From NCBI GenBank assembly GCA_911728455.2, contig OU452231.1, forward strand, positions 16,077,838-16,141,837: 64,000 nucleotides of DNA, in the 5' to 3' direction. This DNA is from Marthasterias glacialis (Eukaryota; Echinodermata; Asteroidea; Forcipulatida; Asteriidae). Both the position numbers and the translations under genes were made by a program. Each line of letters starts with the position of its first letter. Positions within the stretch are counted from its first letter, which is position 1. Under the pieces are notes generated by a model. That model was not told the DNA's origin, searched no databases, and saw nothing but the letters and a program-made list of their open reading frames with translations. Shown piece by piece: positions 1 to 13,455 of the stretch.

Positions 1-3000
1 TACACACATCGCTTAGTACCCATCAGAGACCAACTTTGCATGATTTTCACAATAGAAGCCAGATTTCAATCTACTTTGACTGAATTCAACATTTGTGAGC
101 AGCTTTAGTATACCTTGTATGGTCTCATCTCTGCGACCAATAATTGGTGGAATTATGTTTTCAAGTTTGTTGAAACAACACACAACAAAAAAGATTCCTT
201 GCGAAGAACCACTGATTGTTTATTTTATCATCTGGAGCTTGACCCCTTTCACAAGCTTTCACACCACAGGATGTAATAATTTGAGGTGCTTGAGGTGAGA
301 GTACAGATATTATAGCTGGTTATCACCAGACTATCAAATTTGTGTTCTTAATCATCACTTGTACCAGTGAATTGAGACTTTAGCGTAACCATTGTGAAAA
401 CGTGCGTGACACTATCAATTTAGAGCAGCTGTCTGCATCTTCATGTCTTCAGCATGCCCAATAAGACTGCTTTTGCATGTAATGGCCGTCAATAAACAAC
501 GGATCCATTAAACATTTAGATTCTGTGCAAAAATTCCACTCGTGAGAGATTTTGTAGGAGGTAGAGACCTACAACAAAATTTCTCAATTTTGTACTCCCG
601 CAAAGAATGTTGGACATACAAAGCATTTTTGTCCTTTTAACAAAGCTATTTTTGCAATATTTCACAAACTTTGAGAAAATGTAGCAAGGAATGTTTTTTT
701 CGTCATGTGAAAAGGGCTTTATTGAGCCCAAAAGGATGTCCTAGTTTTGTGAATATGATTCAAGTATGTTTACTTGCTTCAATTAGTAAATGTGCAGTTT
801 GTACCATTCAGTCTTGGTAGACCTTGGTAGCCAGTCAAATGATGAAGCTAGTGACTGATAACATTTTGTGATATTTGGACCTTTTACCAAAATTTTCAAT
901 GTTTTCTTAATTTAATTATTTGATAGTTACAATGACTGTCATGGAATGATTCAAACATTAACGTGTGTTTATTAGAGTCTGAAATAAAGTCTTATGATAC
1001 AAGGAATTTATTCACAGACATTTGTATACACTTTGCTCTTAAAGGACATAAGCAACATTTATAACACTAAACTGTTAAAAGCTCACATCATTCTACTCAG
1101 TTGACATGTTTTCATGTTAAATCTATGCTCATTAGCTGACAAAAGAAGAAAAAAAACAGCATTTTCCAAAACAAATTTTCGAAAACAATTTAAGGCTTTT
1201 ATATTAAAAACTTTCTAATTTATTTGTATTTTTTATTCTTTACATTCACCTAATCTGTACCAGATGTAAATTATTTAAAACAATTAGTGCCAACTTTATA
1301 CCAAGTACGTTTTTGGAAAAAATTTCATAAATTTATCATTTTCACAATAGCCCAAACCAAACCAAATGCTGTTAACCCGACTGACATGCTTGTAAAGTAA
1401 CATCACAACTTTAAGTCCTCCAGTATTTTATCAGATTATAAACTAATCGTAAAATATAGGAGCAAAAACAACTTGTCCCAATAAGGGCCCCTTCAAGTTA
1501 TGTGCTTTGTACATTGAATAATATTAATCCTCAGTTCATTTTAGGCATGACATCCATGATGCACTTTGCCTGGCTCCTAGGTTAAGCCATGCAAGTGGAA
1601 CTTACGTCTTCAATTTCCTGGACTGACTTGTATTCAGGCTAAGTCCTGCAGTGATATCTTAACTGCATGTTGATGGTCTGAGGAATGGCATGATCTATAG
1701 CGAACACTTGTGATGAAAAATGTCTGTAAATTCTAGCCAGGTTTTGTCTTTTGAAATGTTTCTTAGGAGCCATCTTTAACATCTGATCATACAACCTTCT
1801 CTTGCACATCTCTATCTTTTTGTTGTATCTTTATACACAAATCATTTCCCTTGGCTACTCGGTGGTCTATAGTTTCTGCTGTTATGAGGAAATTTTCCAT
1901 GATTGAAAAAAAATATTAACATAGCTTTGGCAATTACCAAAAATAACTTGATGATTTAAAATCTAAATGTACTGATGATATTGCTAGTCCTGATAAGTAT
2001 TATCATCTGAAATAATGTCCATATTTGCAAATAAATTGTTGAGTCTGATCATGTCCATGGATGAGGAACAATTGAACATCAACTAAGAAAATAAAATGCA
2101 GCCGTTGTATGAAATATTTTGACAAAAACCTGCATATAAATTCTTTGAGTATTGTAAAGCCATAAACAAAGTCCAGATGTAATTTTGGAGGGTTAGAAAG
2201 ACAAGTGACTCTATTTTTGTTGTTATTGGGCATTATTCCTTTTACACTGTCATGTACATTTTTAGGAAAAGTAGTCATTTATCAAATTTTAAAATGAAAT
2301 GCATACATGTACACCACACACTTATGTGTAAATGCTGACAGCCTGACTATGTAACAAGTTTAATGATAGTTTCATGTTATGATTCATTCATAAACGCATG
2401 AAAAAAGTCCATAAAAAGCAACGGTTCATGCTTGTGTGCACATACTACACAGAACTCCATATATACGATGTACCTAAATGTTACCATGGCAACTGTAATT
2501 GCTGTATTAAATGGTGCTATGCTTGGGTGCACACACCAAATATGACAAGCAAATGCAAGACAAGGCAATGGGTTTGTATGGTGATTGATACACATGACTG
2601 ATAAAAAATAAATAGCCTTTTGCAAGTGCTCTTGAAGTTACACCACAAAAAACTCTACTCTCGCTTGTTTTGTTTTTCTTCCTTCCTACCTCCTTCCATC
2701 CTAATGTTTCATGTATTTTAACTCATCACAGTATACAGCTATAAGACCTTCTTAAATAGGTGTAAATATAGCAACTAAGTCATCTGTAACTGCTACAGTG
2801 ACAACCATGATTTTCTTCATCGTTCAATTCAACAGTAATCAACATATTAAGGTTTAACGCAATGCTTTTGCTTTGGATTTTGTTTGGCAACTGCATTTTA
2901 CCAAACAACCAACACAAAGGCAGTATATCAGATAGTCCACATACTCCAAACAGGTCCAAGTTGTTCAACACTATAGGCAATACCGTCACAAAACTTGAAT

Positions 3001-3194
3001 ATAACTACCTTCCATAATATATATCTAATGTTAAGGTCAACAACAGCAAAAACAAATGTATCAAGAAAGTGCAAAAAAATGCTAACAACAAATCTTGATG
3101 AAGTTTAATAATGTGATGACAACTTTTTTTCAAATAAAAACACAAAAATAAATAGCACAGATGAAAATTTGTATAAATAATGAAATTTGTTTAC
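1..3194. other. Putative intron downstream of the 3.2-4.5 kb exon
   Basis: AT-rich sequence following the splice donor of the minus-strand exon that ends at 3195. I found no further exon with convincing acceptor, open frame and donor on either strand. Short open frames here are AT-rich and have no recognisable protein character. Most likely intron of the same minus-strand gene; the next exon would lie left of the window or be too short to see. Confidence 0.4.
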
Positions 3195-4530
3195 CTTTTT
3201 TGATTGCGCGTCCCGTTATGCGTGCTTTTGCTTTGGAGATCATGGAGGAAGTGAAGGAAAATGTCTGCTTTAGGGATCTTGGTGAGGGTGTGCCTCCAGT
3301 TGGAGTCTGAGAACTAAGCCTCTTCAAACTAAACCCATCCCCATCTGGTTGTTGGGTCATGTCTCCTTGATAAACACAATTGCTAACATTGGATAAAGCT
3401 GGGCTTGGTGGAACACCGCTACTTGGATCCAGACTCCAGCTGTCCACATTCAAGCTCTGCATGCCGAGGTGGAAAGCAGAAGGGGAAGCAACGGGTGGTT
3501 GGTTTGGTGTGGTAGCATTGGTGGAACAGAGAGAATCCATGCCCGATGGGGTGGGTGTGGTGGTAGAGTGGGCATTCTCATCGCAGCCATCAAACTCCCA
3601 AATATCCTCCCCAATGCTTCCTCCTTCCGGTCCAAAGATCGAAATGCTCTGGGCGAATCCTACTGGTCTAACTGCCATCTGTTCATCTTGAGAAAGTGGG
3701 GATGGATTTGAGGACGTAGAAGCCGAGAGTGTGCTGGTTGCATCCAGCTGATCTAGTCCCATGAGGTGAACTCTCGGGGATGATGACCGGGACAGGGATG
3801 ATGCGGTACCCAAATTTTGATATGCATGGTTAGAAGAATGAGCTCTGTATGGCTGGTATCTATCATCCATCAGGACTGTGGACACATTGTTAGGGGCATC
3901 CAGAGAATCAATTCTCACCATGGGAGGGATACTTTTTACAGTACAAACCCCCTGAGACACTCTCTTTTTCTGTGTGTTTTGTTTGCTATACAGAGGAGCG
4001 CCGTTTTCCTTTCCAATGGTCATCGCAGCGGTGGAGTCAATGCCGTCCTCTGGAGAGTTGTTATTTGAGGTGCCAGGGTTAGAGTCAACTCCTTGAGTAA
4101 TGCAGTAGTAGCTAGAGCCGGAAGCCTTCTCCTCTCTGCATCTTCCCTGAGCAGTCTCTCCGTGGTCAGAAATCTTCTGTAATTCCTTCAATCTCTCCTC
4201 CAGCCACATGAGATGCTGTTGTACAGCCAAAATCTGCCCCTCTGTGCTCGCTGTGGGTGGACCAGAATGACCAGACTGGTTCCCGCATCTGGTGTCCGAG
4301 TTCCCTACACAGTTTTGACCATTTGCTCTTCTCTCAGTGAGCACTGGGGGTCGGATTGCCTCCGATGACACCCAGGTTGAGGATTCAATGCATGGTTCAG
4401 ACCTTGCCAGTGTGCGTACAGGCCTGCCTGGGATCTTGCGGCGCTGAGAGGTCTTTGGTAGAGTCGCCATCCGCATTAGGACAGGTACATCCATATCAAG
4501 CACACTCTGTCCTGGACAGGTGTGAGCCAT
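3195..4530 (-). CDS. Large coding exon of an unrecognised Ser/Thr/Pro-rich protein
   Basis: This is the only long coding-quality frame in the window: 445 codons plus one base, clearly richer in GC than its surroundings. It ends at a splice donor (exon ...AAAAAAG|GTAAAC at 3194, phase 1). I start it at ATG 4530-4528, but an AG acceptor lies just upstream (exon base 4539, phase 0, reading S-S-L before the Met) with an in-frame stop before it, so it may equally be an internal exon. The protein has a basic segment (residues about 24-43, KTSQRRKIPGRPVRTLARSE), a short predicted coiled coil (about 102-122, containing HLMWLEERLKELQKI), long low-complexity Ser/Thr/Pro stretches with phosphosite-like SRSSSPR, and a basic end (SMISKAKARITGRAIKK). 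No catalytic domain, signal peptide or membrane segment is visible. It looks like a disordered scaffold or adaptor region, but I do not recognise the family. The exon call is firm; start and function are not. Confidence 0.75.
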
Positions 4531-4540
4531 CAGGGATGAC

Positions 4541-7500
4541 TAAAAATCGGTGGTTGGAAATCAATAAGCCCAGCTCATCATCTAATGGTGTCAATATGAT
4601 TTCAAGAACAATCTAAAGAAAAGTCAGCCACAACGTAATCTACAACACATGTAACTCAATCAAATCTCACTGTGCATGCTTGACGATGTACAGAGCGGAG
4701 GTGAAAATCAATGTGGCATCATAACTCAGCAAATTTTAAATCAAAATTGCCTTTGGAAGATACACACACTGCAGTCTCTTTGAAATACTGAATGATTAGT
4801 TATGGGTTGTTCCCAAGTACCTGTACAGCACAGGATGCTGATAATTGTTATTGTCACAGCTACGGTAAATCCAAGGATATCTACAGCTGAATGATCAAAT
4901 TATCGGACAATGACCCAATGAGGGCTTTTGTAAAGTAATTGATGTAGCTCCTTCTTAACAGGGGGCAAGAATTACAGAGTACGTCCATTAAATATCAACG
5001 ACGATGATGGCACAACAGATCCTTCACTTCTGGCCAAGGTCCAATCCTGGCTATTATTTACTGTCTCAGATCATCATCTGTCAACAGTCACTCCTCTCCG
5101 TCAAATCCCACTTTGTTACCGGGAGTCCACTTGGTCGCTGCGTCTTTTATAAAATATATAACACGTACCAACGTAAGAACGTACCAGCGTAAGACAAAGA
5201 TATTATACGACAACACACATGTACAAGACTATAAAGTGTACACAAAATCACAGGACCGGGAGAAACTCAACAACTTTTAAGTGTCCATGCATGCAAATGG
5301 AGGATCGTTACCTGGCACTGGGTTGTTTTCACAAGGCAGGTGGTTAGGGATCACTTTTAGACTGCACTGTTCAATGCATACACAAACGCACACAAAAAAG
5401 ATACGGGATGCAACTTTCCACTTGGGATTAAAATGTAATAAATACATAATGAATCTCGCGCTACATTAATTAATGTACAGCCCCGATATTCCATACCCTT
5501 GGGTGCCACCCTATTGTGTTAGTCTCGTTAGTCTGTCTAGTTTGTATTAAACCAAACAAAAAACAATTAAAAAAGCACCATCAAGAATGCCCTGAACTAT
5601 ACAGCAGGGACTAAATTTCACTGATGTAATCAGCATAAAATAATGTTCAACATTTTCATTTCATGAGCAAAATGATATTCACATGATATTCTAGTTTGTA
5701 ACATATTTTGGCTAAGCAAACTTGAACTGCAAACTTGTGTGCTTCAGTAGCTCTATGAAAATTGGGCCAAGTTGCTGAAAATTTTCAAGTATGAGTACAT
5801 TTTTCAAAAAACATTTAAAGAAAATATGGTGATCTTTTTTAATTTGTAAAAGATGAATTGTTTGATAGCAATGGTGAGATGTGTAACACTGGATGAAACA
5901 ATGTGTGTACATTGTTATGCGCTGATTTATACCACTGGCGTCAAAACGACTGTCAGTAAATTCTCTCAATATTCTGGAATAACAAAGCTCCAGGCAGGGA
6001 GACCCACATTCCCAAGTGAAACATAATGCATACCCATTAAGGGGGTAATGCAAAAGTTATTATCAGAGAAGATCGCTGTCAAGTTATGACTACCGTCTCC
6101 ACATGCCCTACAGTCAGACCACGGGTTGTTAAAGACACTAAATTAAGAAAGAACGATACTAAAAGCAACAGGGATGTCAGTGATTCAACAATCAAAATTT
6201 ATTTACAAAAACACGCCCACTGACTAGTGACTCAAGCAAAATGCATGGGAACAAACTATACAAAAATCACATCTGATTAAAAATGGCTTTTTGCCCGCAA
6301 CAGGGTAATTATTGATTTTTGTGTCTCCATCCTGACTATCTGTGCTGTTACCACGAGAACCTTATCTGACTGTAACATGATCGAGGACACTATGATGAGA
6401 GTGCTCATGCCTACTAGACGAGCACATTACATCTCTCTATATAGGTCACCCGTTTTGTTTCGCCTATTCAGGATGCTCAAAATGGGTCTCTTCATCATTG
6501 ATGAGCAAATGTACTTTGAAATTTTAAAAGTGCTTATTTATACACTGACAATACACCTGTATACAGTTTTATATATGCTTGGTTTTTATGATGATTACCC
6601 TGGTCAGGGTAACAAGCACCTAAGACTATTCATACACCTGCTTGCTAGTCAGGGCCGTTTCATCCATGCCAACATCACGAAGATGCTAAAACGTCTGAAC
6701 CATGCTTGTACTTGACATGGATAGTCACATCCAGTAGAGCACTTGTGGTTTGTCAGAGTATGTACTCGTATGTGACCTTTTGTCACTGACAGTTTTGTTA
6801 ACAGTTTAATCAATACAAAGTATGGTCAATCGTTCATGTTTTTAAGTTCTAAAGAGAATGCTATGTGTGTTTTTTCTTTCGATGCTTGGTTTTCTCTGTC
6901 TTTGTTTTGTTTCTGTCTATGGGTTGTTGTTTACTAGATTATGTTAAATGTGTCAACTTGTACGCACTTTCAAAATTAATATTTTAAATTCTGAACAGAA
7001 CTCTGTGTGACTTTTTTTTGTTTTCAGTCTTTGGCTTTCTCACTCCCAATTGTTATTTTTGCCTTCTTTGCACAAGTGTACATGTATGAACTTCAGAAAT
7101 GTATACAAATTCATAGTTCCTGTTTAAACAACACTTTGTAGTTTGTTTTCTTTTTTTTTGTTCTGTTTTCACCACATCGGAGTCAAGTTTTTGTGAAACA
7201 GGTTTTGTAATAAATATGTTCAATAGTTTTTGTGAGATATTTTTTTTTTTTATGGGGCTTTAGGAAAGCATATGTTTTTAACCTTTATTGTGTGCAGGTA
7301 CCTAGGTGATGCTCCATGGTTCATGTTTTAAAATTCTGATAAGTTTATGTGTATTTGTTGTTCCAATTGCTTTTTCTTTTCAAAAAGAATGGTTGTGTAG
7401 GTTAGTAACGTTAATGTGCCTCGGTCCTGTTTAGCATATATTCTACATTAATTATTCAACCAATCTAGTGCTGTATTATCACAAGTCATTTCCTGCATGA

Positions 7501-8379
7501 CTGCATCAAGCATTACCTAAACAGGTGTCTCGGATTATTTGGATGGACCCTATGAAAATTATTTGTTCTTGGAACTGCTCTTGAAATATTTAATATCCAG
7601 TTTGCTTGGCATGACATTTTATAATGTCAAGGCATAATGTCATTATTTCACTAGGCTTTCCCAGTGCATGTATGACAAGCCAGCACATAAACAATGGGCT
7701 TGCCAAACCATCAGACCCAATACTTTTGGCCTCAAATGGGTCAAAGGCATGCGTTCCATCATTCCATGTACCTCACTTATTAAATGAAAGTGCAACAACA
7801 TAATACATTCAAGGAGGTTTACCTTTTCTGAAGTACTGGCATAAGGATGCCCAAGAGAGGGACATCAGGCCAGTGTTCCAGACAGAATGTTATATGCAAT
7901 TACTGTGCAAAAATAAACTACAACATTTTATCCTTTCTCGTCAGACATTTAGTTGTCATTGTGAGAAATTTTGATTGAGCATAGGAGAGAAAAAGCACTT
8001 AAGAGGAACAGTGTATTTCCTGCATGTGGTGAAAGTTTCATAATACATGTAGATCATGCCCAGCAAAAGAGTGTCAGAGCCTGACATTCTGAAGCCAACT
8101 ACCCGTCGATGTACCTTCCCTTTTTTTCGGGGGGGGGGGGCGCACTGTTTTTTCTAAGGGGGCACTTCTGACCAATTATACCGTAGTTTCCGATCGCATT
8201 TTTTCCTAAACAAGCCCCTCTTCAGTGCTCTTGTTATGTCATTTACATTTTTTTTTAAAAAATAATCTGACGTGGAGACAATGTGTGCACACGTGAAACT
8301 TGTCTGCAGTCAATTTTATACTTGCGAAGCTTGTATCAACTTGAAACTTTTCATGTAGTAAAACTTTAACTTGTAAATT
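4541..8379. other. Intronic or intergenic sequence, no gene seen
   Basis: AT-rich DNA upstream (minus sense) of the 3.2-4.5 kb exon. Open frames at 5712-6053 (-) and 6377-6715 (+) are 112-113 codons long but have no recognisable domain and lack good flanking splice sites, so I do not call them. A G tract lies near 8130-8141. Nothing else supportable. Confidence 0.4.
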
Positions 8380-8389
8380 CATGAGAAAT

Positions 8390-9180
8390 TGTGACATCAT
8401 GATGACATCATCAGATATCAAATTACAGTGTAGGGATGCTGAGAAAGTTGTGACGTCATTAGGTTACAAATTTCAAAATTTTTAAGCATTAAATGTATAA
8501 ATCTTTGAAAATCAATATCAAATCAAGCACAAGAGATTTATGGTGGCTTTTTGCGGGATTATATTTTGGTACTTGTAGGTTTTTAATTTTTTTGTCGTGT
8601 GTGTGACCTCTACTTCCGGTCTGCTAATCGGAAGTGCCTTGTAATTTAAAAGTGGCAACTTTTTAAAGTTGTTTTCAACAGTGTTATGGTCCATCAAGGG
8701 TATGTTTTTAAAAAATAGGACTGTTGGCGTCATAATTCAAGAGTGCCCTCCAGCGACAGGTTAAATACAGTTCAAAATAAACTTTTACTTCATGTCTGTG
8801 GTGAAGCTTATGGTAATCATTTCAAAGTTGGTATAAATACTGACTTTATGTAGACAACATAATTATGTGTGAAGTAGTAGATTGATGACGTCATATGTCA
8901 CGTGGTATTACATTAAAGGTGCACTTTTTGAAGTCCTGTATCTACCAAACTACATACTTGGATGACTTGAAACTTGGTATGTTGTAAGACATTGGACTTT
9001 ATTGCAAAAATGTGGAGTGAAGTCATGATGACGTCATATGATGATTTCTTACTTTTTAAAAATTTGTGACCACTTATTAAATAGCTTGATAACGAAACAA
9101 CCTTCAATTAAAATTTCAAAAAGAAAAAATTAAAAAGGTCACCAATTCATATGTAATGTCGTCACAATGACACCATCATT
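8390..9180. repeat. Diverged repeat block rich in TGACGTCA and TGACATCA words
   Basis: Between 8390 and 9180 the sequence repeatedly carries TGACGTCA (8451-8458, 8886-8893, 9029-9036) and near matches such as TGATGACATCATCA (8399-8412). These are set in similar AT-rich text, for example AACTTGAAACTTTTCATGTA near 8338 and GACTTGAAACTTGGTATGTT near 8963. The spacing and shared flanks suggest diverged tandem copies of one repeat rather than independent CREB/ATF sites, although the core is identical to a cAMP response element. The same core recurs at 50469-50476 and 56787-56794. Confidence 0.45.
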
Positions 9181-9282
9181 TGTCACATTGCATCACCAAA
9201 TAAGTAGGGTTTTAAAAGATCTATATTGTTACGAATTTCACATTTATCTTACTACAGTTCCCTCTTTTAAGTCCCAAGCACC

Positions 9283-9308
9283 TAGTGTTTGTCAGGTGAC
9301 AAACACTA
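9283..9308. repeat. Perfect 26-bp near-palindrome
   Basis: TAGTGTTTGTCA at 9283-9294 is followed by GG and then its exact reverse complement TGACAAACACTA at 9297-9308. The two 12-bp arms with a 2-base centre could extrude a cruciform or be a palindromic protein site. No larger element was found around it. Confidence 0.7.
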
Positions 9309-9524
9309 AATTCTAGTATATTCTTTTAACTTTTGATCTCAAAAGTAAGATTTGAAATGGGGGAGGGGCACCAGGGGCACGGACATCATTTAGGTGGGGG
9401 ATGGACATCAATTGGGGGAGGGGGCACCTGCCCCTTTGTGCCCACCCCCCCCCCTTTATTTATGCCGGTGCTTTTAGTCTATTTCCATTCAATTGCTGCA
9501 TAGCATACTGTACTATTTTTTTAG

Positions 9525-9679
9525 TCAGGGTCTTCTACTATATCAGATCTATGAAACTGGATCCTTCTTCAAACCTAAGCAACAACTTAGGTTCCAGTGG
9601 TCATTTTGGAAGCCCACTGCAATTGCTGAACCTGGAATCTGACCCAGAGCCGAAGCCTGAGTGGAAACGGATTGCAAAG
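9525..9679 (+). CDS. Candidate internal coding exon on the plus strand
   Basis: A strong acceptor (TACTATTTTTTTAG ending at 9524) opens a 155-base segment that stays open throughout and ends AAAG|GTTTAG (donor GT at 9680-9681). It begins with two bases completing a codon (phase 1 in) and ends on a codon boundary (phase 0 out). It translates as RVFYYIRSMKLD..., then Ser/Asn/Gly/Leu-rich sequence, finishing ESDPEPKPEWKRIAK. Codon use and GC rise compared with flanking DNA, and the residue mix is ordinary for a soluble protein, unlike nearby chance frames. No family is recognised. The donor is weak at positions +3 to +5. Its strand is opposite to the 3.2-4.5 kb exon, so it would belong to another gene. 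It could still be a chance frame; RNA evidence or cross-species conservation would decide. Confidence 0.4.
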
Positions 9680-12600
9680 GTTTAGAAAAAGGAACTGTGA
9701 CCTCCAGGTGCCATCTTTTCACTAATTTGATAAGAAGTTATTCAACCGAAGGCTTAATATAACTGTATGTATGAACTTCTTCACCAGGTGTCATTGATTT
9801 ATTTTCTTAGCTCGCGTCACTTTTACATCACAATATTGCGTGTTCTTGCTCACTCAGGGCAAAATAAATTAAAACAATATCTGACGAATGTCACATCTTC
9901 CTAAAGAAACCTTTTAAATTTCAATCTTCAAATTTTCAACTATTTTTACTCAAAGTTCTTACAAAATTACTGTATTAATGGTAATGATAATCCCCCTTAC
10001 CCCTGACCTCCTAATAGGGTGCATGATGACGATAGTGGCAGCATCATAAATGCATTTAGTAGACAAAAAAAACTCCCTGAATTGTGTATACTTCAAGTAT
10101 TGTAAAACCACATCATCCCAACACATAATTAATTTAAAAGCTGCTTCTCACGCAGGACATACTACAAACTACCTGCAATACTAGTACGCATAGATGCTGT
10201 AATGTTCTGTTAATGTTCCACAATGTTATTAAGAGCTTTTAGGCAAATTAGCTAAATAATTGATCGAGAGAGAACTCTGTAATCCTGTGAATATTTAATT
10301 GGGACGACCCTGGCACAGGTTCAATCAACACGCCTTTGTATTGTGGTTCTTTACTGAATAATTAATGGATTTACTTTGTGTATATTGTATCACTACAACC
10401 CCTGCTATATTAGAATAATGAAGAGATATCTGAAGTTTATGTACAAGTTGTTCACCAGTGAGAAAACAATTAAACCCCCCTTTTCAGTGCCCCTTCTGTG
10501 TTAGGTTTGCTAATGAAGATCTTCAACTTCGGTCATTTGCATAAATATGTGTATTTTTAGGTAAGGCGGGTGACCTAGATCTTACAATTATCATTCCATT
10601 ATACACAGGTAGCCTTCGAGACAGATGACCAGTTGTCTTGAAGACACCAGTATTACATTTCTGACCTCAGCAGGATGGGACTCTAAACATTTTGCATGAA
10701 GTGACATTGAAAGATATATCAACACAAGGTCACCATTGATCTGCCTGTCACTGAGATTGCATAAATTGTCCCACACAACTAATATGAGAAAATCACTCAA
10801 GCTCTCTTTTTCTTCTAAGGTGTGGAATCTTGTTGACAAATCCCAGTAGGATCATGTCACTGCATGAAATCCAACCTTTATCGCACTGTCACGCTTATTT
10901 GTCATGACCCCTATCCATGTGTGCAATAGCAATTTTATAACAAACACTGATACGCATAAGGCACTATATGAATAGTTTATTAATACTATTATTATTATTA
11001 CTATTTCACTAACACAGGAACCAGACCATTTTCCCATTCCTGTCTCACTTTGGAAACAATTATTTAAATGGAGTACAATATGATGGTTGCACTACATGTA
11101 TGATAACTTCAAATGACATAAGCAACACAAATCAAACTGAGGTATACTATAAAACAATAGGCCTGTACAAGCTGTCAGTAAGTCATCATAGTGACAATAA
11201 GTCAATTGACATATATTAGAGTCAAATTGCATTTACACATCTTACAAAAGAAAGGTTACATTAAGAATTAAGTAAAAACTGTCGCTAAAATTTCAAACAG
11301 TGAATATTTCCTTTTGGATGTTGATAACGTTTAAAAGGTTAAATGATCTTTTAAACTTGAAGCTTAGATGACTTACTTGAGCCATAGTATCACAGATATA
11401 AAAAAAAAATGCAATAGCAGATAGGGAACTAAAAATATTTAAGATGTACAATTTTGAAGTTCAAAAGTTTAAAAATAAATTTGAATGGGTGACTATCTGA
11501 GACTTTATCAAATTCATCCAAAACGGACCAATTTTGATCTAATTTTTGCGAGAGCAGCTCACTGGTACCGAATATAAATTTGAATTAAGAAATACACCAT
11601 AAAGATTAATTCTGCTTTCTCATCTCATGGTTATAAATACTCAAATGATTTCTCTGACACATCTTATGTAAAAGCCAACTTGACTCACAATCCAGAATGC
11701 CCTCAAGTTTAGGTTTTTGTAAACTGGAGCAAAATTTTTTTTGTATGTCGAATTCAATCAAAGTATGCATTTAAAAGTCAGATGGGTGAATGTTGCTTAG
11801 GGGTCTGTGGACTGTTAAGTGTTCTCCAATATCCAATGCGGAAGTATCGACTTCCCTCCCGCATTATTAATGTTACATGCCCCAAACGCTAATTGTATGA
11901 AAAACGGTTGAGAGCATCGATCGAGCAGGGGAGGGGGAAATAATGGTCTGCATGTGTGTTATCCTTTGAAGAAAAGCAACTGGGATGTTTTTCCTGTACA
12001 TTTCCAACTTAAATGTGTATGTGTTGCACTTTAATAAAAACACAGAAACGGGGGGAAAATGTTACTTTGAGGGATTGTGCTGGAAAAGGTCAAGTCAGTT
12101 GCCTTCAAGAAATGCCCGTACCTATTTTATTTTTTCAACCTCCCTCCTACAAAACCGACTTGGGAATGTTTTAATCAATATGCACACTGAATGTTTTGGG
12201 GGAAAACAGTGAGAAAGTGCTGCAGGTTTGTATTGTACACATCACCTTTTCTGAAAGTGATACACATTTTGCATAGAAGGATTGGGCCATTTGTAAACAC
12301 TCACTCCTGAATTTATAGGTTAGAAATCTTCACCGGTTACACGAACTATTGGAAAATTTTCAGCACTTCAGATTTGCCAGTCGGCAGCATGAGATTTATG
12401 TGAAAAATGGTCCTCGATCGCCATTGAGGCATTTATCAGCAAAGCTACGAGGCAAGAGAAGATAAATTGTCAGGCACTGACTGTGAGTGTTGTGTCAAGT
12501 TGTTTACTGTGTTTATCAACATGTCATCACTACATGTAGGAACATTACTGTTTGTCCATCTAAATTGAGAGATTATCGGCGGAACGTTATCTGTATTTAT

Positions 12601-13292
12601 AAGGATTCCACGTACACTATACATGTACATGAATGTCTTGAGCGTGTAAAAGAAGCTTCCTGTCGCAAATTACAAAGAGGAAATTCATGTGAAGAAAAAT
12701 GGACGGTTTCATTTAAGATTTATAATCTCAACTGTCGGGAATTATCATTGTATTTCAAAGGCAAACAGCATTGATTTCTAATCAAAATACAAAGTGGATA
12801 TTTGTGGGGCTTTTAAAGGGTAATACTTTGGTTTCTCAGGATTGTAAACAAAATACATATAAAAAAAACCACCTGATTATTTATAGATATAGTCAGTATT
12901 GAATTTGAAGTTATCATAAAAATTAATTGCTCGCTACTGATCTGAGAGCTTACTTGGTAAGTCAGTACAAGTTAGTAGTAACGGTACAAAACTTTTTATA
13001 AAAAAAGTTTTAAATCCAAATGCTGTCATTTTTGAGAAAATTGAGCTTGAATTCACTCCTCTAAATAAAGGTTATTTCCATGTCAAAGATAACAGCATTT
13101 AAAATGTCCAAAATGCATGTGTGAACAGTTATCATGTTGGTTTGTTTTTTGATCTGATTTTTTTGTCCAGCTTTAAAAGAAGTGGTTGTTATTTATTCCC
13201 ATAACTGTCAAACTGAATCACTTGATTGACTTACTGAATTATATAAACGCTTAGTGTAAAGAATATTTTGAAATGTTATTTTGCTTTTATCT
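9680..13292. other. No gene seen
   Basis: AT-rich non-coding DNA. A minus-strand frame at 10591-10839 (82 codons) has fairly protein-like composition but no clear splice sites, so it is listed among rejected items. The remaining frames are short and unremarkable. Confidence 0.4.
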
Positions 13293-13455
13293 TACACTGA
13301 TGTGTGATAAGCATTATTTACTCAGTTCTTTCCCTAGTTATGTGGGGAAAAATTCACAGGCATACTGCTCAGGTGGGATGTGAACCCACAACCTCATCCA
13401 TTACAGAGCAGATGTCTTCTGTCTCACTACTAGACCACAAAGCATACCCGGTAAC
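13293..13455 (-). mobile_element. tRNA-derived SINE, older copy
   Basis: On the minus strand this reads as a degenerate tRNA head: a B-box-like GGTTGTGGGTTCACATCCCA and an A-box-like TGGTCTAGTAGTGAGACA. A body follows that closely matches the element at 19469-19625, with the shared words CACAGGCA, ACTCAG and the end ACAC[C/T]GATGTGTG. Two dispersed copies with tRNA promoter boxes support a Pol III-derived SINE. This copy is the more diverged. Confidence 0.75.

Noticed and set aside
5712..6715. Two frames of 112-113 codons (minus 5712-6053 and plus 6377-6715)
   Set aside because: No domains, poor start contexts and no splice signals.
10591..10839. 82-codon minus-strand frame with fairly protein-like residues (VVWDNLCNLSDRQINGD)
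   Set aside because: Attractive composition, but no clear acceptor or donor at sensible places and no family recognised; kept out of the gene list.
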